From: Siphonodentalium dalli
Lineage: Eukaryota > Mollusca > Scaphopoda > Gadilida > Siphonodentaliidae
NCBI GenBank assembly: GCA_032622095.1
Contig: CP136069.1
Location: forward strand, 127,429,450 to 127,493,449
Direction: 5' to 3'
DNA length: 64,000 bases
Positions 1 through 11,653 of the stretch are shown one piece after another. Position 1 is the first letter of the stretch, and each line of letters starts with the position of its first letter. A program made the translations under genes and the position numbers. The notes beneath the pieces were generated by a model. It had not been told where the DNA came from and did not search any database. It saw only the letters and a program-made list of their open reading frames with translations.

Positions 1-1670
1 AATGCAATATAGATCTCCATTATAGTTGCACAAATTAGTTTTCATTTCGTCCCTTTAAATTGACTTTTATTTTTTATGTATGTATGCCACTCTAAAAATA
101 TCAGAAAAAGTACTGTAAACCGTTTGGTTTGATGTTATAGGCACAGGAGATATATATATATATATTTTACATGTCAAATATTGTGAACCCTGCAGATACG
201 TGTATGTGTGTGAGTCGCCTTATGTGTGTGATGTACATGCAATAACTACATGTATATTCTAGTGAAATTTATGGTCTGCACTCTGCAGTATTTCAAAAAC
301 ACGCTATGGCCATGCCTACATATACATATGTACACTGATTCTAACACAATGATTGTCAGGTTATAATCTATGTTTGAGGAAAGTTACTATGTATTTTTCA
401 TCTGTGTTGCATTTGTCAATATTAATGGGTCCCAGGAGCCCAGATATTACCAGTGCAGAGCCCATTTAATTTTCATGAGACTGGTGGACTTTATGTCTAT
501 ACTCCTAAATAAACATGACTCTGAGTCTTATCAGACCAAGACGGTATTGTGTAGGTTTTACTATAATTATATTTTGAAAAGACTCAACCATTATTTTTCC
601 ACTACCCTATATATTACAATATATTCATTTGGCAGTATTCATCCCAAGTTTAGTGGTGATGCTAATAAATTTGGTATGATAGTCAGGTAGAGCAAAGCGA
701 TCTGAACAAATCGAGGATAAGCCACTATGTGTAGTGTACATTAAAAAACATGTATATTGTGAAATATTTTAATAATGGGTGCTGGTTTTTACAAACTGGC
801 CATAATTGAGATGACTATTCCTGTTGTTTACCAAACATCAGCGTACGCATTAAATATTTTGAAGTATATGTGTTCTTGAATGTTTCATACAGACACTGAC
901 TTTTGCCCAAATTGCTCGGATTAGCCAAACAATGGAAAAAGAACCAACTTTAGGTAAAATGATTGTACTATTTCTTAACAGAATCGCCTTGACCTACAAA
1001 CATCGATCATAGCAATCCAGCAGTACCCATCAGCAAAATATAAAATTAGCAGGACCACTTAACCTGCAGTGGTATTGAAAATGAAAATAAATAAGTTATG
1101 AGGGCTATTAGCTATTATGAAGAATTATGTTAGTGAAATTATAGACCCTCATCTTCTCCAACCTGCAACTATCATGGCCAACCAAAACTAATGTGGGACT
1201 GACAAAGGCTCATTCTACTATTGATTGAATAGTGATTATTCCATCATTTCCTAAAACTTTTTGTAAGATGAGGTGTCCTTTTGGAAGAATTGATTACTTC
1301 TGAAATATATACTGGTAGATATGGTCATCTCTCATCTGATTACAACATGTTTTTACTATGCCCAGATGCAATACCCATTTTAAGATCGCAACATGTGGCT
1401 GCTGCATGAGGCAAACAGCTGGTCATTCCATTTAGTAAAAGTGTTTAGCATGTTTCATAGCTTAGTCACTTAAATCAGATCAGCTGTTAAATGTTGATAA
1501 AAAATTTTGAAAACCTGTTTTGTTCAATCTGTACATTTCTGTTGATTAGAGCACAATTGTTACCTGATTTTTGATAAAGCATACCAGTTTCCAAGGCATG
1601 TTCAGTCGGGAAGAGCTCATGTTGTGTGTCGGGGCCAACACATCCTCAGCAGTAATTTGCAATTTGCAAT
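1..1670. other. AT-rich stretch, nothing recognised
   Basis: No gene, RNA or repeat structure is convincing here apart from a short (TA)n run near 150-165. The longest open frame (370-690, 106 codons) has no recognisable motif, no splice context and the base composition of its surroundings, so I do not call it. Confidence 0.5.
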
Positions 1671-1671
1671 T

Positions 1672-1753
1672 TGCTATTTGCTTCACCCGTGGTAGTACAG
1701 TCTCACGCCATATACATGGCGTGAGACTGTACGACCACGGGTGAGGCAAATAG
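1672..1753. repeat. Near-perfect hairpin (about 39-bp arms) at the satellite edge
   Basis: The arms 1672-1710 and 1715-1753 are reverse complements with only a few mismatches or indels, for example CAGTCTCACGCCAT against ATGGCGTGAGACTG around a 4-base loop. The right arm runs directly into the 42-bp satellite and itself resembles a satellite unit (GGTGAGGCAAATAGGTATAC). The hairpin is therefore probably a head-to-head junction of two satellite units, with the left one cut off. It may be the remnant of a second, lost arm of the foldback element to its right. Confidence 0.75.
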
Positions 1754-2200
1754 GTATACAAGAAGTGATGTATGATCATGGATGTAACGAACATGATTAC
1801 CAGGAGTGACTGTATGGTCATCGGTGTGGTGTATATGTATATCTTTAGTGGTTATATAGCTATGCATGTGGCAAATAAATATACATGGAGTGACTGTATG
1901 GCCTATGGTGAGGCGAATAGGTATACAAGAGGTTACTTTGTGTTCATGTATGTAGAATATGTATACAGGTCGTGTGAGGTGTAGGAGTATACCTGATGTG
2001 TCTACATGGTTATTCACGGCTATAGGTTCATGCTTTGGTGTATGGATAAACCCAAGTGTGGCTGTATGGTAATGGGTGAGGTGTATGTCTACACAGCGAG
2101 TGGCACATGACCATTTATGTGGTGTCCATGTATATATGGAGTGACTGCATGCTCATGTGTGATTTGTACTGGTGTACATGTGTGACTATCGCTTTCCACA
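1745..2200 (+). repeat. 42-bp satellite, array A
   Basis: This is a degenerate tandem repeat with a period of about 42-48 bp. The consensus reads roughly GTATACAxGGAGTGACTG followed by TATGGTCATGGGTGAGGTGAATAG. The right border is a conserved motif (GCTTTCCACAATAACTCAAG, about 2190-2210) that also borders the arrays at 36200, 45950 and 59640. The array belongs to a large foldback element family whose arm follows at 2200-3450. Short open frames run through it on both strands because the period is near a multiple of three; I do not regard them as genes. Confidence 0.8.
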
Positions 2201-3450
2201 ATAACTCAAGGATATGCTAATCGATAGAGGTAATATCCACATTAATTGAGTTTTATATGCAATGTGAAGAAAACGGTTTTCCTGACAATAGTTTATAAGT
2301 TAATCAATTTTGATGCAAATGAGCCAGAGTAGCCACATAATATGATCCCTTTCAGTTCAGTTTCAACATTCTGTCCGTTTCCGTTAAAAAAACATGGACA
2401 GAATCCCTAAAGAGGTGTTCGGCAAAATCCATACTGCATCCCTTAAACTGAATTTGTCGTGCCTCATAAGGTGCTGGGATAACCAGAATATAAAATTTAG
2501 TTGTCAGTTGATTAAGTAGCATGTTTAATAACCAAGTGAGTCACAATTTACTACCATTTCGGAACAGCAGAGAATAATGTTCGGAATATAAACTTTTTAC
2601 CAAATTTGGTTGCCATTTTGCATGTCATCTTGAGTAATATTGTCTAAAACGCCACAATTTGACACATTTAATGCATATCAAAATAAAAGAAACTTTGATA
2701 CCAAAGATAGTTCCATTTTACTTGAAAAAAAAATTGTCCAAACATGAAAAGTGATTTTTTGCCGAGTTTGATGCTGTTTGTGATAGAAAAATCCCATAAT
2801 TCTGGTAATTTCAGAATAGTAAAAATTAATCAAGGTGCATAAGAAATGTTGGTATTCAATGTATATAAGACAGAATAATCAATTGTGTGCATCACCACAA
2901 CTTGTAAGCGGTTGCATGGCACGCTGGGATAATAATTACCATTTTCCATATTTTGGCGGCCATTTTGGCAGCCATTTTGAGCCAAAGTGACAACTTTAGT
3001 ACCATTGAGTTCGAATATCAATTAGATATAGAATGCATCACTTACATTGCACAGTTCTTCCCACTTCTTGATGAAATATGACTAGAATCCCAATGGGGAT
3101 CTTTTGTGAAATGTTATACCGCGTTTTGTAAAATTGAATTTTTGAGTGATCGGAAGGAGTATGGACTCCACGAACAGCATATTTCATTGCTCCAATGGTC
3201 ATTTAACATGCTAAATACAAAATAAAGTCACAATTCTCATCCAGTTCCAAACCACAGAAACTTATCTTAAAGATATTAGTAAAACAACTTAAACATTCCA
3301 CTTCCGGTCGCCATTTTGGCGGCCATCTTGGACGGGGACTTCCAATTTTGGCAAATAAAGGTGGCGTTGTGTCTTAGCTTCACAAAAATGTATACATGTG
3401 TATACATATGACAAGATGTTCTCACTATAATTGCATCAAGCTGACTTATA
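2200..3450. mobile_element. Single arm of a large foldback element (family FB-42)
   Basis: This stretch is homologous, with divergence, to the arms of the elements at 34925-38390 and 56773-62024. Shared blocks include GAGTAGCCACATAATATG-like at about 2330, CAAGTGAGTCACAATTTACT-like at 2535, GTTCGGxATATA at 2580, ACAACTTGTAAGC-GGTTGCA at 2898, and the end near 3380-3440, which matches the reverse complement of 34925-35010. Several ATGGCGGCC/GGCCATTTTGGC motifs lie inside (about 2955-2980, 3310-3330). No coding capacity is visible. The element is non-autonomous, and its other arm is absent apart from the hairpin at 1672. Confidence 0.7.
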
Positions 3451-3989
3451 GGAAAATGGCAGCCATCTTGGACGCCATCTTGAATTACAAAAAATGCTCA
3501 AAGCGGATTTTAGCGGATTTTGGATATGTTATAGAGGAGAGCTTCCTCTTCAAAATGGTATAAAAACCAACTTAGTCCGAATTTTTTCTAGGTTGACCCT
3601 AAAATTTGAGTTTATCGACCAGACTATATAGTGCAAGCCTGTATACAACGAGTATTATAATAAGCACTTTGGTGCCCGACTTTTAAAAAATCTCGCCTAT
3701 ATTGCGAGTGACATTTTTCTAAACGTCATGGCCCTATTGGCAGAATTGGTCAAGCGCGGGATGTATGGGTACACTGCTTTCTTTTCTATTAAACCATAAA
3801 CAGCCATCTTGAGATAATGAAAACAAAAAACATGAATAAAAACCTGGATTTTAAAAAGTTGGGTACCCGAATTTGATAATGTGAAAAAGTGAAAAAGCTG
3901 GCTACCCATGTTATCGAAAAATAGTGATCAGCTTTAAAGGCTCGGTGTACTGCATTTATACGGAAGCTTATTCGGGACATGGTGAACAA

Positions 3990-4390
3990 AATTAAGTCAA
4001 AATTTCGACTTTTAATTTTGAAATTTCGACTTTACAAAGTCAAAATTTCAACTTTGTAACTCGAAACTTAGACTTTACAAACTCAAAATTTTGACTTTTA
4101 AAGTCGAAATTTTGACTTTAAAAGTCAAAATTGTGAGTTTATAAAGTCGTAATTTCGAGTTTATAAAGATGAAATTTCGAGTTTAAAAGTCGAAATTTTG
4201 ACTTTATCAAGTCTTAATTTCGAGATTAAAAGTAAAAATTTCGAGTTTATAAAGTCGAAATTTAAAATTTAAAAGTCGATATGTGGACTTTACAAAGTCG
4301 AAATTTAGAATTTAAAGGTCGAAATTTTAAGTGAAAATTTCGAGATTAAAAGTCAAATTTTCGAGTTTATAATGTCAATATTTCGAGTGC
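3990..4390. repeat. Degenerate palindromic array of AAAGTCGAAATTTCGACTTT type
   Basis: About 400 bp are built almost entirely from GTCGAAATTT, CGACTTT, AAAGTC and their complements, in units of roughly 17-20 bp. Because the unit is itself palindromic, both strands look alike. The copies differ from one another at many positions, so the array is old or evolves by short replication errors. Confidence 0.8.
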
Positions 4391-4689
4391 AGGCTGTAGA
4401 TTACCATATCACGATCGCGAATCCACTCCTCTCAAACTTTCGGTGTCGAGTGGGTCACCATAACAATAATATAGCCAAGATGTTGAGTGTTTTACTTATC
4501 ACATGCTCTTTACATACTGTACTTATTTGTATGTGTATAGTATAGTTCAGACGTGGTGTTCTCTGACATGCTGCTGTCGATGTGTTTGGAATTATTGACG
4601 ATATTAGTTGATTGTTACATTCTGCTGTTGGAGTTAGGCAGAGTCTGGATACTAACGCTGAAGGGGTCACTCTCATCAAAATAAAAGTG

Positions 4690-5150
4690 CAAAACGCAGG
4701 TTTTGAAAATGTGCTGAAGGGTACACAGGGTTTGTGATGGGCACTAAGCAGTTACTTCAACTGTGTTCCAGAAAGATTGGCGCCCATCAGCAGTTTGTTT
4801 CAAGTTCATTTTAAATTTCATTGGAAAACAATTCTCTTACACAAATCATGACACACACGAAAACCAAACGTCATTGAGAACGAGATTTCAAAAGATGTGT
4901 ACCCTTCAGCACATTTTCAAAACATGTGTAGCCTTCAGCACATTTCAAAAACATGTGTACCCTTCAGCACATTTCAAAAACCTTTATAGCCTTCAGCACA
5001 TTTTCAAAACCTGTGTAGCCTTCAGCACATTTCAAAAACATGTGTAGCCTGCAGCACATTTAAAAAACATGTATACCCTTCAGCATATTTCAAAAACCTG
5101 TATAGGTTTCAGAACATTTTCAAAACCTGTGTAGCCTTCAGCACTTTTTT
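4690..5150. repeat. About 28-bp tandem array (CCTTCAGCACATTTCAAAA)
   Basis: About nine units of CCTTCAGCACATTTCAAAA plus CATGTGTAC or CCTGTGTAG lie between 4905 and 5145. One unit in reverse orientation stands at 4695-4725 (TTTTGAAAATGTGCTGAAGG), and the flanks 4650-4680 and 5150-5180 are also inverted copies of each other (GGGTCACTCTCA against TGAGAGTGATCCC). The tandem array is thus itself framed by inverted repeats. An open frame of 94 codons is carried by the repeat and is not a gene. Confidence 0.75.
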
Positions 5151-5379
5151 GGTGAGAGTGATCCCTTCAGCGATACTAACTTATCAGTTGCATCCATAGA
5201 AATAATAGTCTGGTCGATAAACTAAAATTGTAGGGTCAACCTAGAATAAATTTGGACTAAGTTGGTTTTTATTCCATTTTGAAGAGAAATATATCCTCTA
5301 TAACATATCCAAAATCCGCTAAAATCCGCTTTGAGCATTTTCTGTAATCCAAGATGGCGTCCATGATGGCAGTTGGTAT

Positions 5380-7240
5380 CGAAAAATTCTGAATTTCGGT
5401 GGTAGGTGCGCCAACTAATATCAAATTAGTAATAAAATAAAATACTCACAAACAATGCTTCTAAAGTCGTAAACCATATCGGTAGAAAGTCTGTCCCAAT
5501 ATGGCCGCCAAAATGGACAAAATCGAATGAAATTTACAATTTGTGGAAAATTTAATAGCTATATAGTCACACAAGAACGAACAAGCCCTCGAATTATACG
5601 AGGAAGAATGAGTTAAGAGTATAAGGGGAGCTTTTAATAATAGATGTAAGAATTCTCTCTAATGTATCTCGCGAGAGAGCAAACGAAAGCCAGGTCTCAT
5701 ACGTATACAACGATTAAATATGGACTTTTTGGGCGCCTAGAAACAGAAGAATAACGCAGTTTTATCTGTACTGTTTATCTTGAATCGTGTAGTATATGTG
5801 TAATTGAACAGTTAAATGTTATCTAATAAGGATGTATTGATTATGTGACCCTTTCTATAAGAAGAAATGTATGTAATGAAAACAGTCTCACGAATGTGAT
5901 CGATAATAATTTATTTTTAAATCTACAACACCAAATCTGTCAAAATTCACTACTATAGAGCAGTATGAGAGCTATTCATTTGGTACTAGGTAAAATGTGT
6001 AGATCCTATTGTCCGTGTCTTAAAATAGTAGTCATATTTGCCTCCGGTCAAGTGATTAAACACGAATATTTCGCTTTTATCACACAAATACATGGTGGTA
6101 TACCATGAACGCAATTTATCTCATTACAAAGGAGTACAATAGACTATCTTCAATAAATTCTCAACATAACCAAATTTGCCTACATACTTTCTGGCAGAGA
6201 CTGTCTTTATACCTGGAAATTATATGTGCTTAACCACGCTGATGACCACATATACGCGAAACGTACTACCCTTTCTACAACCGCGTCGCCGCCTTTACCC
6301 ATTTCCCCTAATGTTACACATATCTGCTGTATACAAAACCATAAATAGCAACATTGAGTGAATGGCAAACGCAGAACTAATAACTTTAAACGCTGATGGC
6401 CTGATATTTAGCGCAAGTATGTGGGTGGCAATGGTAATATAATTTCAAACAACAAGATACTGAAAACTAATAGTGTGCATTGCGTGGTACACATTCCCGT
6501 TGTAAAGTGCCGATTGAAGTAATTTGAACGATATTGTCTACTAAGAAACCGATTTGGAAGTAGTATGAAAATTAGTATTAAATAAAATGCACGATGTACA
6601 GTCTCTTCATTCTAGTGAGATAGGATACTATTCTGTTGAAGAGATGAGTGTTTCTTTACAGTATAATCAGCATTACGACACACGTGTATGGTTTATTATC
6701 ACGGAGAGTGTTGAAAATTCCGAAAATATAACAAGTATTTACACAGCAAGGGTGTCTACTTCAGTTTCTGCATTACATTCAATAATTAATCATCATTCCA
6801 AATGAAACTACCACGCACTGTGTGACGAAATATTACTTCGTGTGTTGCATGCCCGAAATAACTGTTTTTGGCCCGAATGTTGGATGCATTATAAGCAGGA
6901 AACCCGAACGTAAATGATTGGGTTAACGTGCGTTGCAGTGGTCGATAACTCACTCAGTTAGATCTGTTTTAATTATATGTGTACCTTTAAAGATATATAA
7001 CATCATACTTGTAAATTACCAATGTGTATTTTCGCTTATAGGTGGTTATCCAATATGTTGCATTCGTCGTAGCATGGATTGGAGTTGCGGCCATTTTGAC
7101 AGCCATTTCATCGCTCTAATTTCACACAAACTGGTATATATCGGATGGAGGATTAATGCGTTCTGGTGTCGCCGATGAGGGATATTGTAGAAAAACGTAC
7201 TTCACAAGGTCGAAAATTGGCATTTTTTAAAGTCTCTGTG
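5380..7240. other. No gene or repeat recognised
   Basis: Only isolated motifs stand out, such as ATGGCCGCCAAAATGG at about 5505 and GGCCATTTTGACAGCCATTT at about 7090. These resemble the foldback arms and may be fragments of them. Open frames of 60-80 codons at 6176, 6587 and 6933 show no recognisable protein. Confidence 0.4.
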
Positions 7241-7242
7241 AA

Positions 7243-7370
7243 AAAGTTTGCTCAAAGCGGATTTTAGCGGATTTTGGATATGTTGTAGAGGATATATTCC
7301 TCATACAAAATGGAATAAAAACCAACTTAGTCCAAATTTATTCTAGGTCAAACCTTTTATCGACCAGACG
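7243..7370. repeat. Solo copy of the 3452/5205 arm
   Basis: The sequence matches 3490-3630 in the same orientation: CTCAAAGCGGATTTTAGCGG, then GGATATGTTGTAGAGGA, then AACTTAGTCC and TTATCGACCAGAC. It shows that the inverted-repeat element is dispersed rather than unique. Confidence 0.75.
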
Positions 7371-7684
7371 ATAAGACCACATTAATCGTCTTTAAGTTCT
7401 GAAATTTCTACTGGGACAGCAAGTTACGAGAGTTGTCCTGCATTCGCGATGATGATGCTCTTGCTATATATGTGATTTTTCTCTTTACAGAGGATCACGA
7501 CTATTGTGATTATTGGCTGGAGAACAACCCACAATTCTGCGAGCTGTATGGATTTTGGTGCCCGGCATCGTGTCGGTGATGAATGGACACTGGGGGTCAT
7601 ATTCACCACGTTTTTACTAAAGATCTTTTGCGCCCATATTTTATATTTGTAACATAACAGTTTAATACATAAAATTGTTATTTA

Positions 7685-7765
7685 TCAACATTTTGTTCAA
7701 CGAAATCTAGCCGGATTGTCAAATATATAACACGCAAAGCCACTTGATTTTAAAACTTGGTCATA
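7685..7765 (+). repeat. Dispersed repeat, copy 1 of 3
   Basis: The block TGTTATTTATCAACATTTTG, then AACGAAATCTAGCCGGATTG, then GCCACTTGATTTT recurs at 9105-9190 and 62555-62660 in the same orientation. Identity is highest between the first two copies. The family is unknown. Confidence 0.7.
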
Positions 7766-8704
7766 ATTTTTACAGTTGAAAATTTAATATCGGACACAAC
7801 ATTATTTGGAAATTTCGGATAGAAAGTAAGTTGAAACAGTGTTGATAGTTTTATTTTCCAACAACATTTATTGTGAAATTTGATTTGTTTAGACAAAGAA
7901 TCGTACATCTTCCTATTGTCGGTCTAACAGTTGACTGAAATGGCCATTAGTTGGAAAATTTCCAAACATATATGGGGTGCCAAGAATTGAAAAGTTCGCA
8001 GTACCCGCTTGGTACCAGTTCGAAAATTCGAACCCAGGAGCGGGTGAAATATGGAACTTCCCGGACTTGAGGATCCATCTAATTGTTCAAACAATCGTAC
8101 AGCGTCGCTTTCATTGCAGGTCGTTCGGCATATACCCTGGCTGTTATAAATACATGTCATTGTGAACAAATTGAACTCTAAAATACTCACAATACGACTG
8201 TAGGTCTCGTGATCACAAAATGTCTACACTAGATGATCTCCGGTTCCTATGATGAGATCGTGATGTTTGCTACCCGGTGAATGATTGCTGTTCCAATAAA
8301 TATGATACCTTTATATCCTTGAGATGTTGAAACTTTATATTCAGGATCCCAACCAATATATGGTGGCATCAACTAAGACGTGGTTTTTTGGTTGAATTTA
8401 GCGCACACAGAAACGTGTGGGGGCGTTTCTCACACTCTTCCAATAGTTTGAATTAACGGTATAACTTTCAGAGTGATAACAGGTTGAAATTGTTCCATTA
8501 GTTTGAGTTTTCACCTAATATATAGTGTAAACACACTAAGCGAACGAAATCGGTTTCTTGTGTAGACAAGAACCGGGAAATTGTTTGATCGACGATTTTT
8601 GTTGACGATATCCGACTTTCTTGTTTGGCATTAGAACGTATACGAATACCAAGGCAAAACAATGGCAAGTTGGAGAAAATTGACAGCAATTTGCTTTTCG
8701 AACA

Positions 8705-9005
8705 CAAGGACGTATATGTTACAGTTAAAACGTATAATCAGTTATTATGTATAATAACTGAACAATTCAGTGATTATGTATAATCACATTATTCCTTAAT
8801 ATATTTTGTTACCTATAAGCCTGAAATGTTTAGTTATTATGCTGGAAAAATAGATAGTCATTACTATATATTTAACATACAAATTTAAATTATCTAATTG
8901 CTTAAAATTTATGTTATTATACATATAATAACTGGGTATTTCAGGTATTATACCTATAATAGCTGATGAAGTCAGGAAATATACATAATAAACTGAAAAC
9001 AAAAA
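8705..9005. repeat. Cluster of AT-rich palindromes
   Basis: Repeated palindromic motifs occur here, such as AGTTATTATGTATAATAACT, TGATTATGTATAATCA, GTTATTATACATATAATAAC and TATTATACCTATAATA. The spacing is irregular. They could form a chain of small cruciforms. No coding potential. Confidence 0.6.
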
Positions 9006-9104
9006 CACCATTTCTTCAAAATTCCGCTTCAGTTATCATATTAATGATGATAAAATAAAAAATGATAACCAAAGTCAACTATATTATAAAATTGCCCCAA
9101 ACGT

Positions 9105-9190
9105 GTTATTTATCAACATTTTGTTCAACGAAATCTGGCCGGATTGTCAAATATCTAACACGCAGAGCCACTTGATTTTATAGAGTTATC
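9105..9190 (+). repeat. Dispersed repeat, copy 2 of 3
   Basis: Same family as 7685-7765. Here it extends rightward into GAGTTATCCATCTTCGTTCG, an extension shared with the copy at 62555 (GAGTTATCCATCTTCATCCG). Confidence 0.7.
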
Positions 9191-9520
9191 CATCTTCGTT
9201 CGTAATTTGGTCCGAGACCGTCGGCTTGACGAATATTTTCAAGGCCGCCAAAAATTATATATCTCGGGAAATAACATATTTCAAAAATCGATATCTCATC
9301 ACTCTGAGCTTCGATGGGTTATACTGCAAAGTTTGTTGAACACTTTCTTATTAAAATCGAGTTAGTACGATGAAAATTCAAGCTTTATCGATATATTGTA
9401 AAAAAATCAACTACACGGTCTTTTGAACTGATCAGTTATAGATCATAGTCCACGTACCATGCAATTTGAATGAGAAATTATTTAGTCTTGGTCTGGAAAG
9501 TATGCACCGTTTTGTAACTG

Positions 9521-9868
9521 TAGGTTACAGTGAAGTAATTATTTCCCATAGGCCTCAGTGTTAACATATAATGGCCTGCAGCCCTGACTATCCACGAATT
9601 GTGATAAATGAGTACATGACCAACAGGATTGGCATCTACGCAAAGTTTCTGCATGAAAAAAAAATCATATAGTCTAGCATGGAGTATACCTTTAAATTTG
9701 GGATTTATAATCTAGAGTCAGAATTGCATGAAAACAATATTGACATTTTTTACCTCACACCAAAAATGTTCAATCGAGGAACCACGTGCTTTACAGTGTG
9801 CCAATGTTTTGTTTGGAGTCTGAAATTTCAAGAGGAGTGATTGCATCGAATTACTTCACTGTAACCTA
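9521..9868. mobile_element. MITE-1, complete copy (TA-flanked, 18-bp TIR)
   Basis: Terminal inverted repeats GGTTACAGTGAAGTAATT (9523) and AATTACTTCACTGTAACC (ending 9866) are perfect and flanked on both sides by TA, as expected of a TA-duplicating element (Tc1/mariner-like or similar). The body of about 340 bp has no meaningful reading frame. Related but longer copies occur at 10758-11200 and 13505-13953. Confidence 0.85.
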
Positions 9869-10169
9869 TAAAGTGACAACAGTGTCAATGACATGTCATC
9901 TGAAAATGACACAAATCGGTCCCTGGACTAGCATTTGAAAATAAAATGCAAAATCTCTATCCATGACTTTGTTTTCGTCGTATTAACCCTTTCTGACCGC
10001 ACCCCTGTTTACAATTGCAACACAAACTATCTTAAAATGAACACGAAAAGTCACCATAATTATGAGGTCCATGTCGATAAAGTAAACGATGGTAGCATTC
10101 ATACCCATCATTGGTGTTATAGCTGACCGATTTCTCTCTGAGAAAATATGGACGATGGTTCGCTTGATA

Positions 10170-11200
10170 AACATGGCCACGCTGGAGCTTGAATTGGGCG
10201 CACTTGACCAATTCTGAGTTCTGGTAAACGCAATTTTGGCATAAAACTGAAGTTTTGAGTGCAGCAGAATTATTTTGTGCCTACATGTATATGCATGGAA
10301 ACAGCCACATCACTCACACACACACCACTGTGTTGCACGTTTTGTCGATAAGTCACCTCAAACAGACCAATTGGCTGTCATTTAACCCTGCACTGGTCAT
10401 GTTTTACATCAAATTTTAGAGACCTGTCACATATAACGATGTAGTTTGCTCTTATGGCTCGTCGAAAAGCATTTATTTCAGTTTTCTACCGACCCTCGAT
10501 GTACAGCGCGTGAATGGTTACCATGACATTAATTAAAGGTACACATATGGGCTCAAAACGGAAAAAAAGGAGTTTTTCGAGGTGAAAATTGGAAGCAAAA
10601 TTGGCCCAGATGGGTTAATATTGGCTTCTCATTGATTACCACATACTCAAATAATATAAGATGCCACGTGCTACAAGTTCCCGAATTGTTTGTTGATCAA
10701 TATTGATAGGAATCCCACCACTGGGCCCAAATGAGAAAAATGATAATTTTTGTTCTTTAGGTTACAGTGAAGTAATTATTTCCCATAGGCCTCAGTGTTA
10801 ACATATAATGGCCTGCAGCCCTGACTATCCACAAATTGTGATAAATGAGTAAATGACCACCAGGATTGGCATCTGCGCAAAGTTTCTGCATTAAAAAAAT
10901 CATATAGTCTAGCATGGAGTATACCTTTAAATTTGGGATTTATAATCTGGAGTCAGAATTGCATGAACAAAATATTTTTTACCTCACACCAAAAACAATC
11001 AATCTAGAAACCTCGTGCTTTACAGTGTGCCAATGTTTTGTTTAGAGTCTGAAATTTCAAGAGGAGTGATTGCATGTATTTTATATGTTTAAATATCGAA
11101 ACTACTATTAACCAACCAGAGCCCAGAATTGTTTTAATTCTCTCCTGCATCTTGGTCCAAAATCCGTTGGAGGGCGCTACCAATCGAATTACTTCACTGT
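10170..11200 (+). repeat. 1-kb segment repeated at 12925-13953, containing a MITE-1 copy
   Basis: From the block CACGCTGGAGCTTGAATTGG onward this matches 12925-13953 along its whole length with perhaps 90% identity. The right part (10758-11200) is a MITE-1 copy: TA plus GGTTACAGTGAAGTAATT at the left, and AATTACTTCACTGT at the right. Its last bases are replaced by the start of MITE-2. This copy is longer than that at 9521, because it includes about 90 bp (around 11075-11180) missing there. Confidence 0.75.
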
Positions 11201-11653
11201 AGGAATCAGGGAGCTAAATGTGTTCTAGAGTCGGGGAGCGAGTACACCGCTAAAGGTGAAGGTAACTGAAGAATGAACTTCACCTGATACATGCGACACG
11301 TTATTAAATGATAACATCGCGTTTATTTGATTTGTACATAATATCTAAATAATTTAAACTGGTGAATGAATGGGGGAATGGATTTTTGTGAGCGGGAAAT
11401 TTATTTAACTAGCTGCTGTAGTTCTGGGTTTTTCCAGTTCAAATTTGTCTGTGGGATAGCCCTGTCGTACACTTGGGGATTTATTTTAAAAAGTAAACAC
11501 ATGACCTATGATTTTTCTTACATTTTCGTGATCAACTGGTGTCAATCTAGCTGGGTAAACATCACTGGTATGGCCTGCAGGCTTAATTCAGTGAAATTTG
11601 CCGAAACGTTAACACTGTCGCCTATGGGAAACCATTTAGTTCAGTGATTCCTA
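11200..11653. mobile_element. MITE-2 (GGAATCA termini, TA-flanked), inserted at the end of a MITE-1
   Basis: The left end TA|GGAATCAGGGAGCTAAATG and the right end CATTTAGTTCAGTGATTCC|TA are imperfect inverted repeats, giving an element of about 450 bp. It begins exactly where the MITE-1 right TIR should finish, which suggests insertion into it or a deletion during insertion. A second left end stands at 12551, and a reversed right part at 13971-14070. Confidence 0.65.

Larger units (their letters stand above)
3452..5375. mobile_element. Inverted-repeat element enclosing two tandem arrays
   Basis: The arms at 3452-3635 and 5205-5375 are reverse complements at roughly 85-90% identity by eye. 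For example, CTCAAAGCGGATTTTAGCGG at about 3497 mirrors CCGCTAAAATCCGCTTTGAG near 5318, and TTTATCGACCAGACTAT mirrors ATAGTCTGGTCGATAAA. The interior holds an AAAGTCGAAATTT array and a 28-bp array. A further copy of one arm lies at 7243-7370. No transposase is visible. The outer boundary of the element is not clear, because the left arm abuts the FB-42 arm. Confidence 0.65.

Noticed and set aside
370-690. 106-codon plus-strand frame
   Set aside because: AT-rich, no recognisable motif, no splice signals or composition change; expected by chance in 64 kb.
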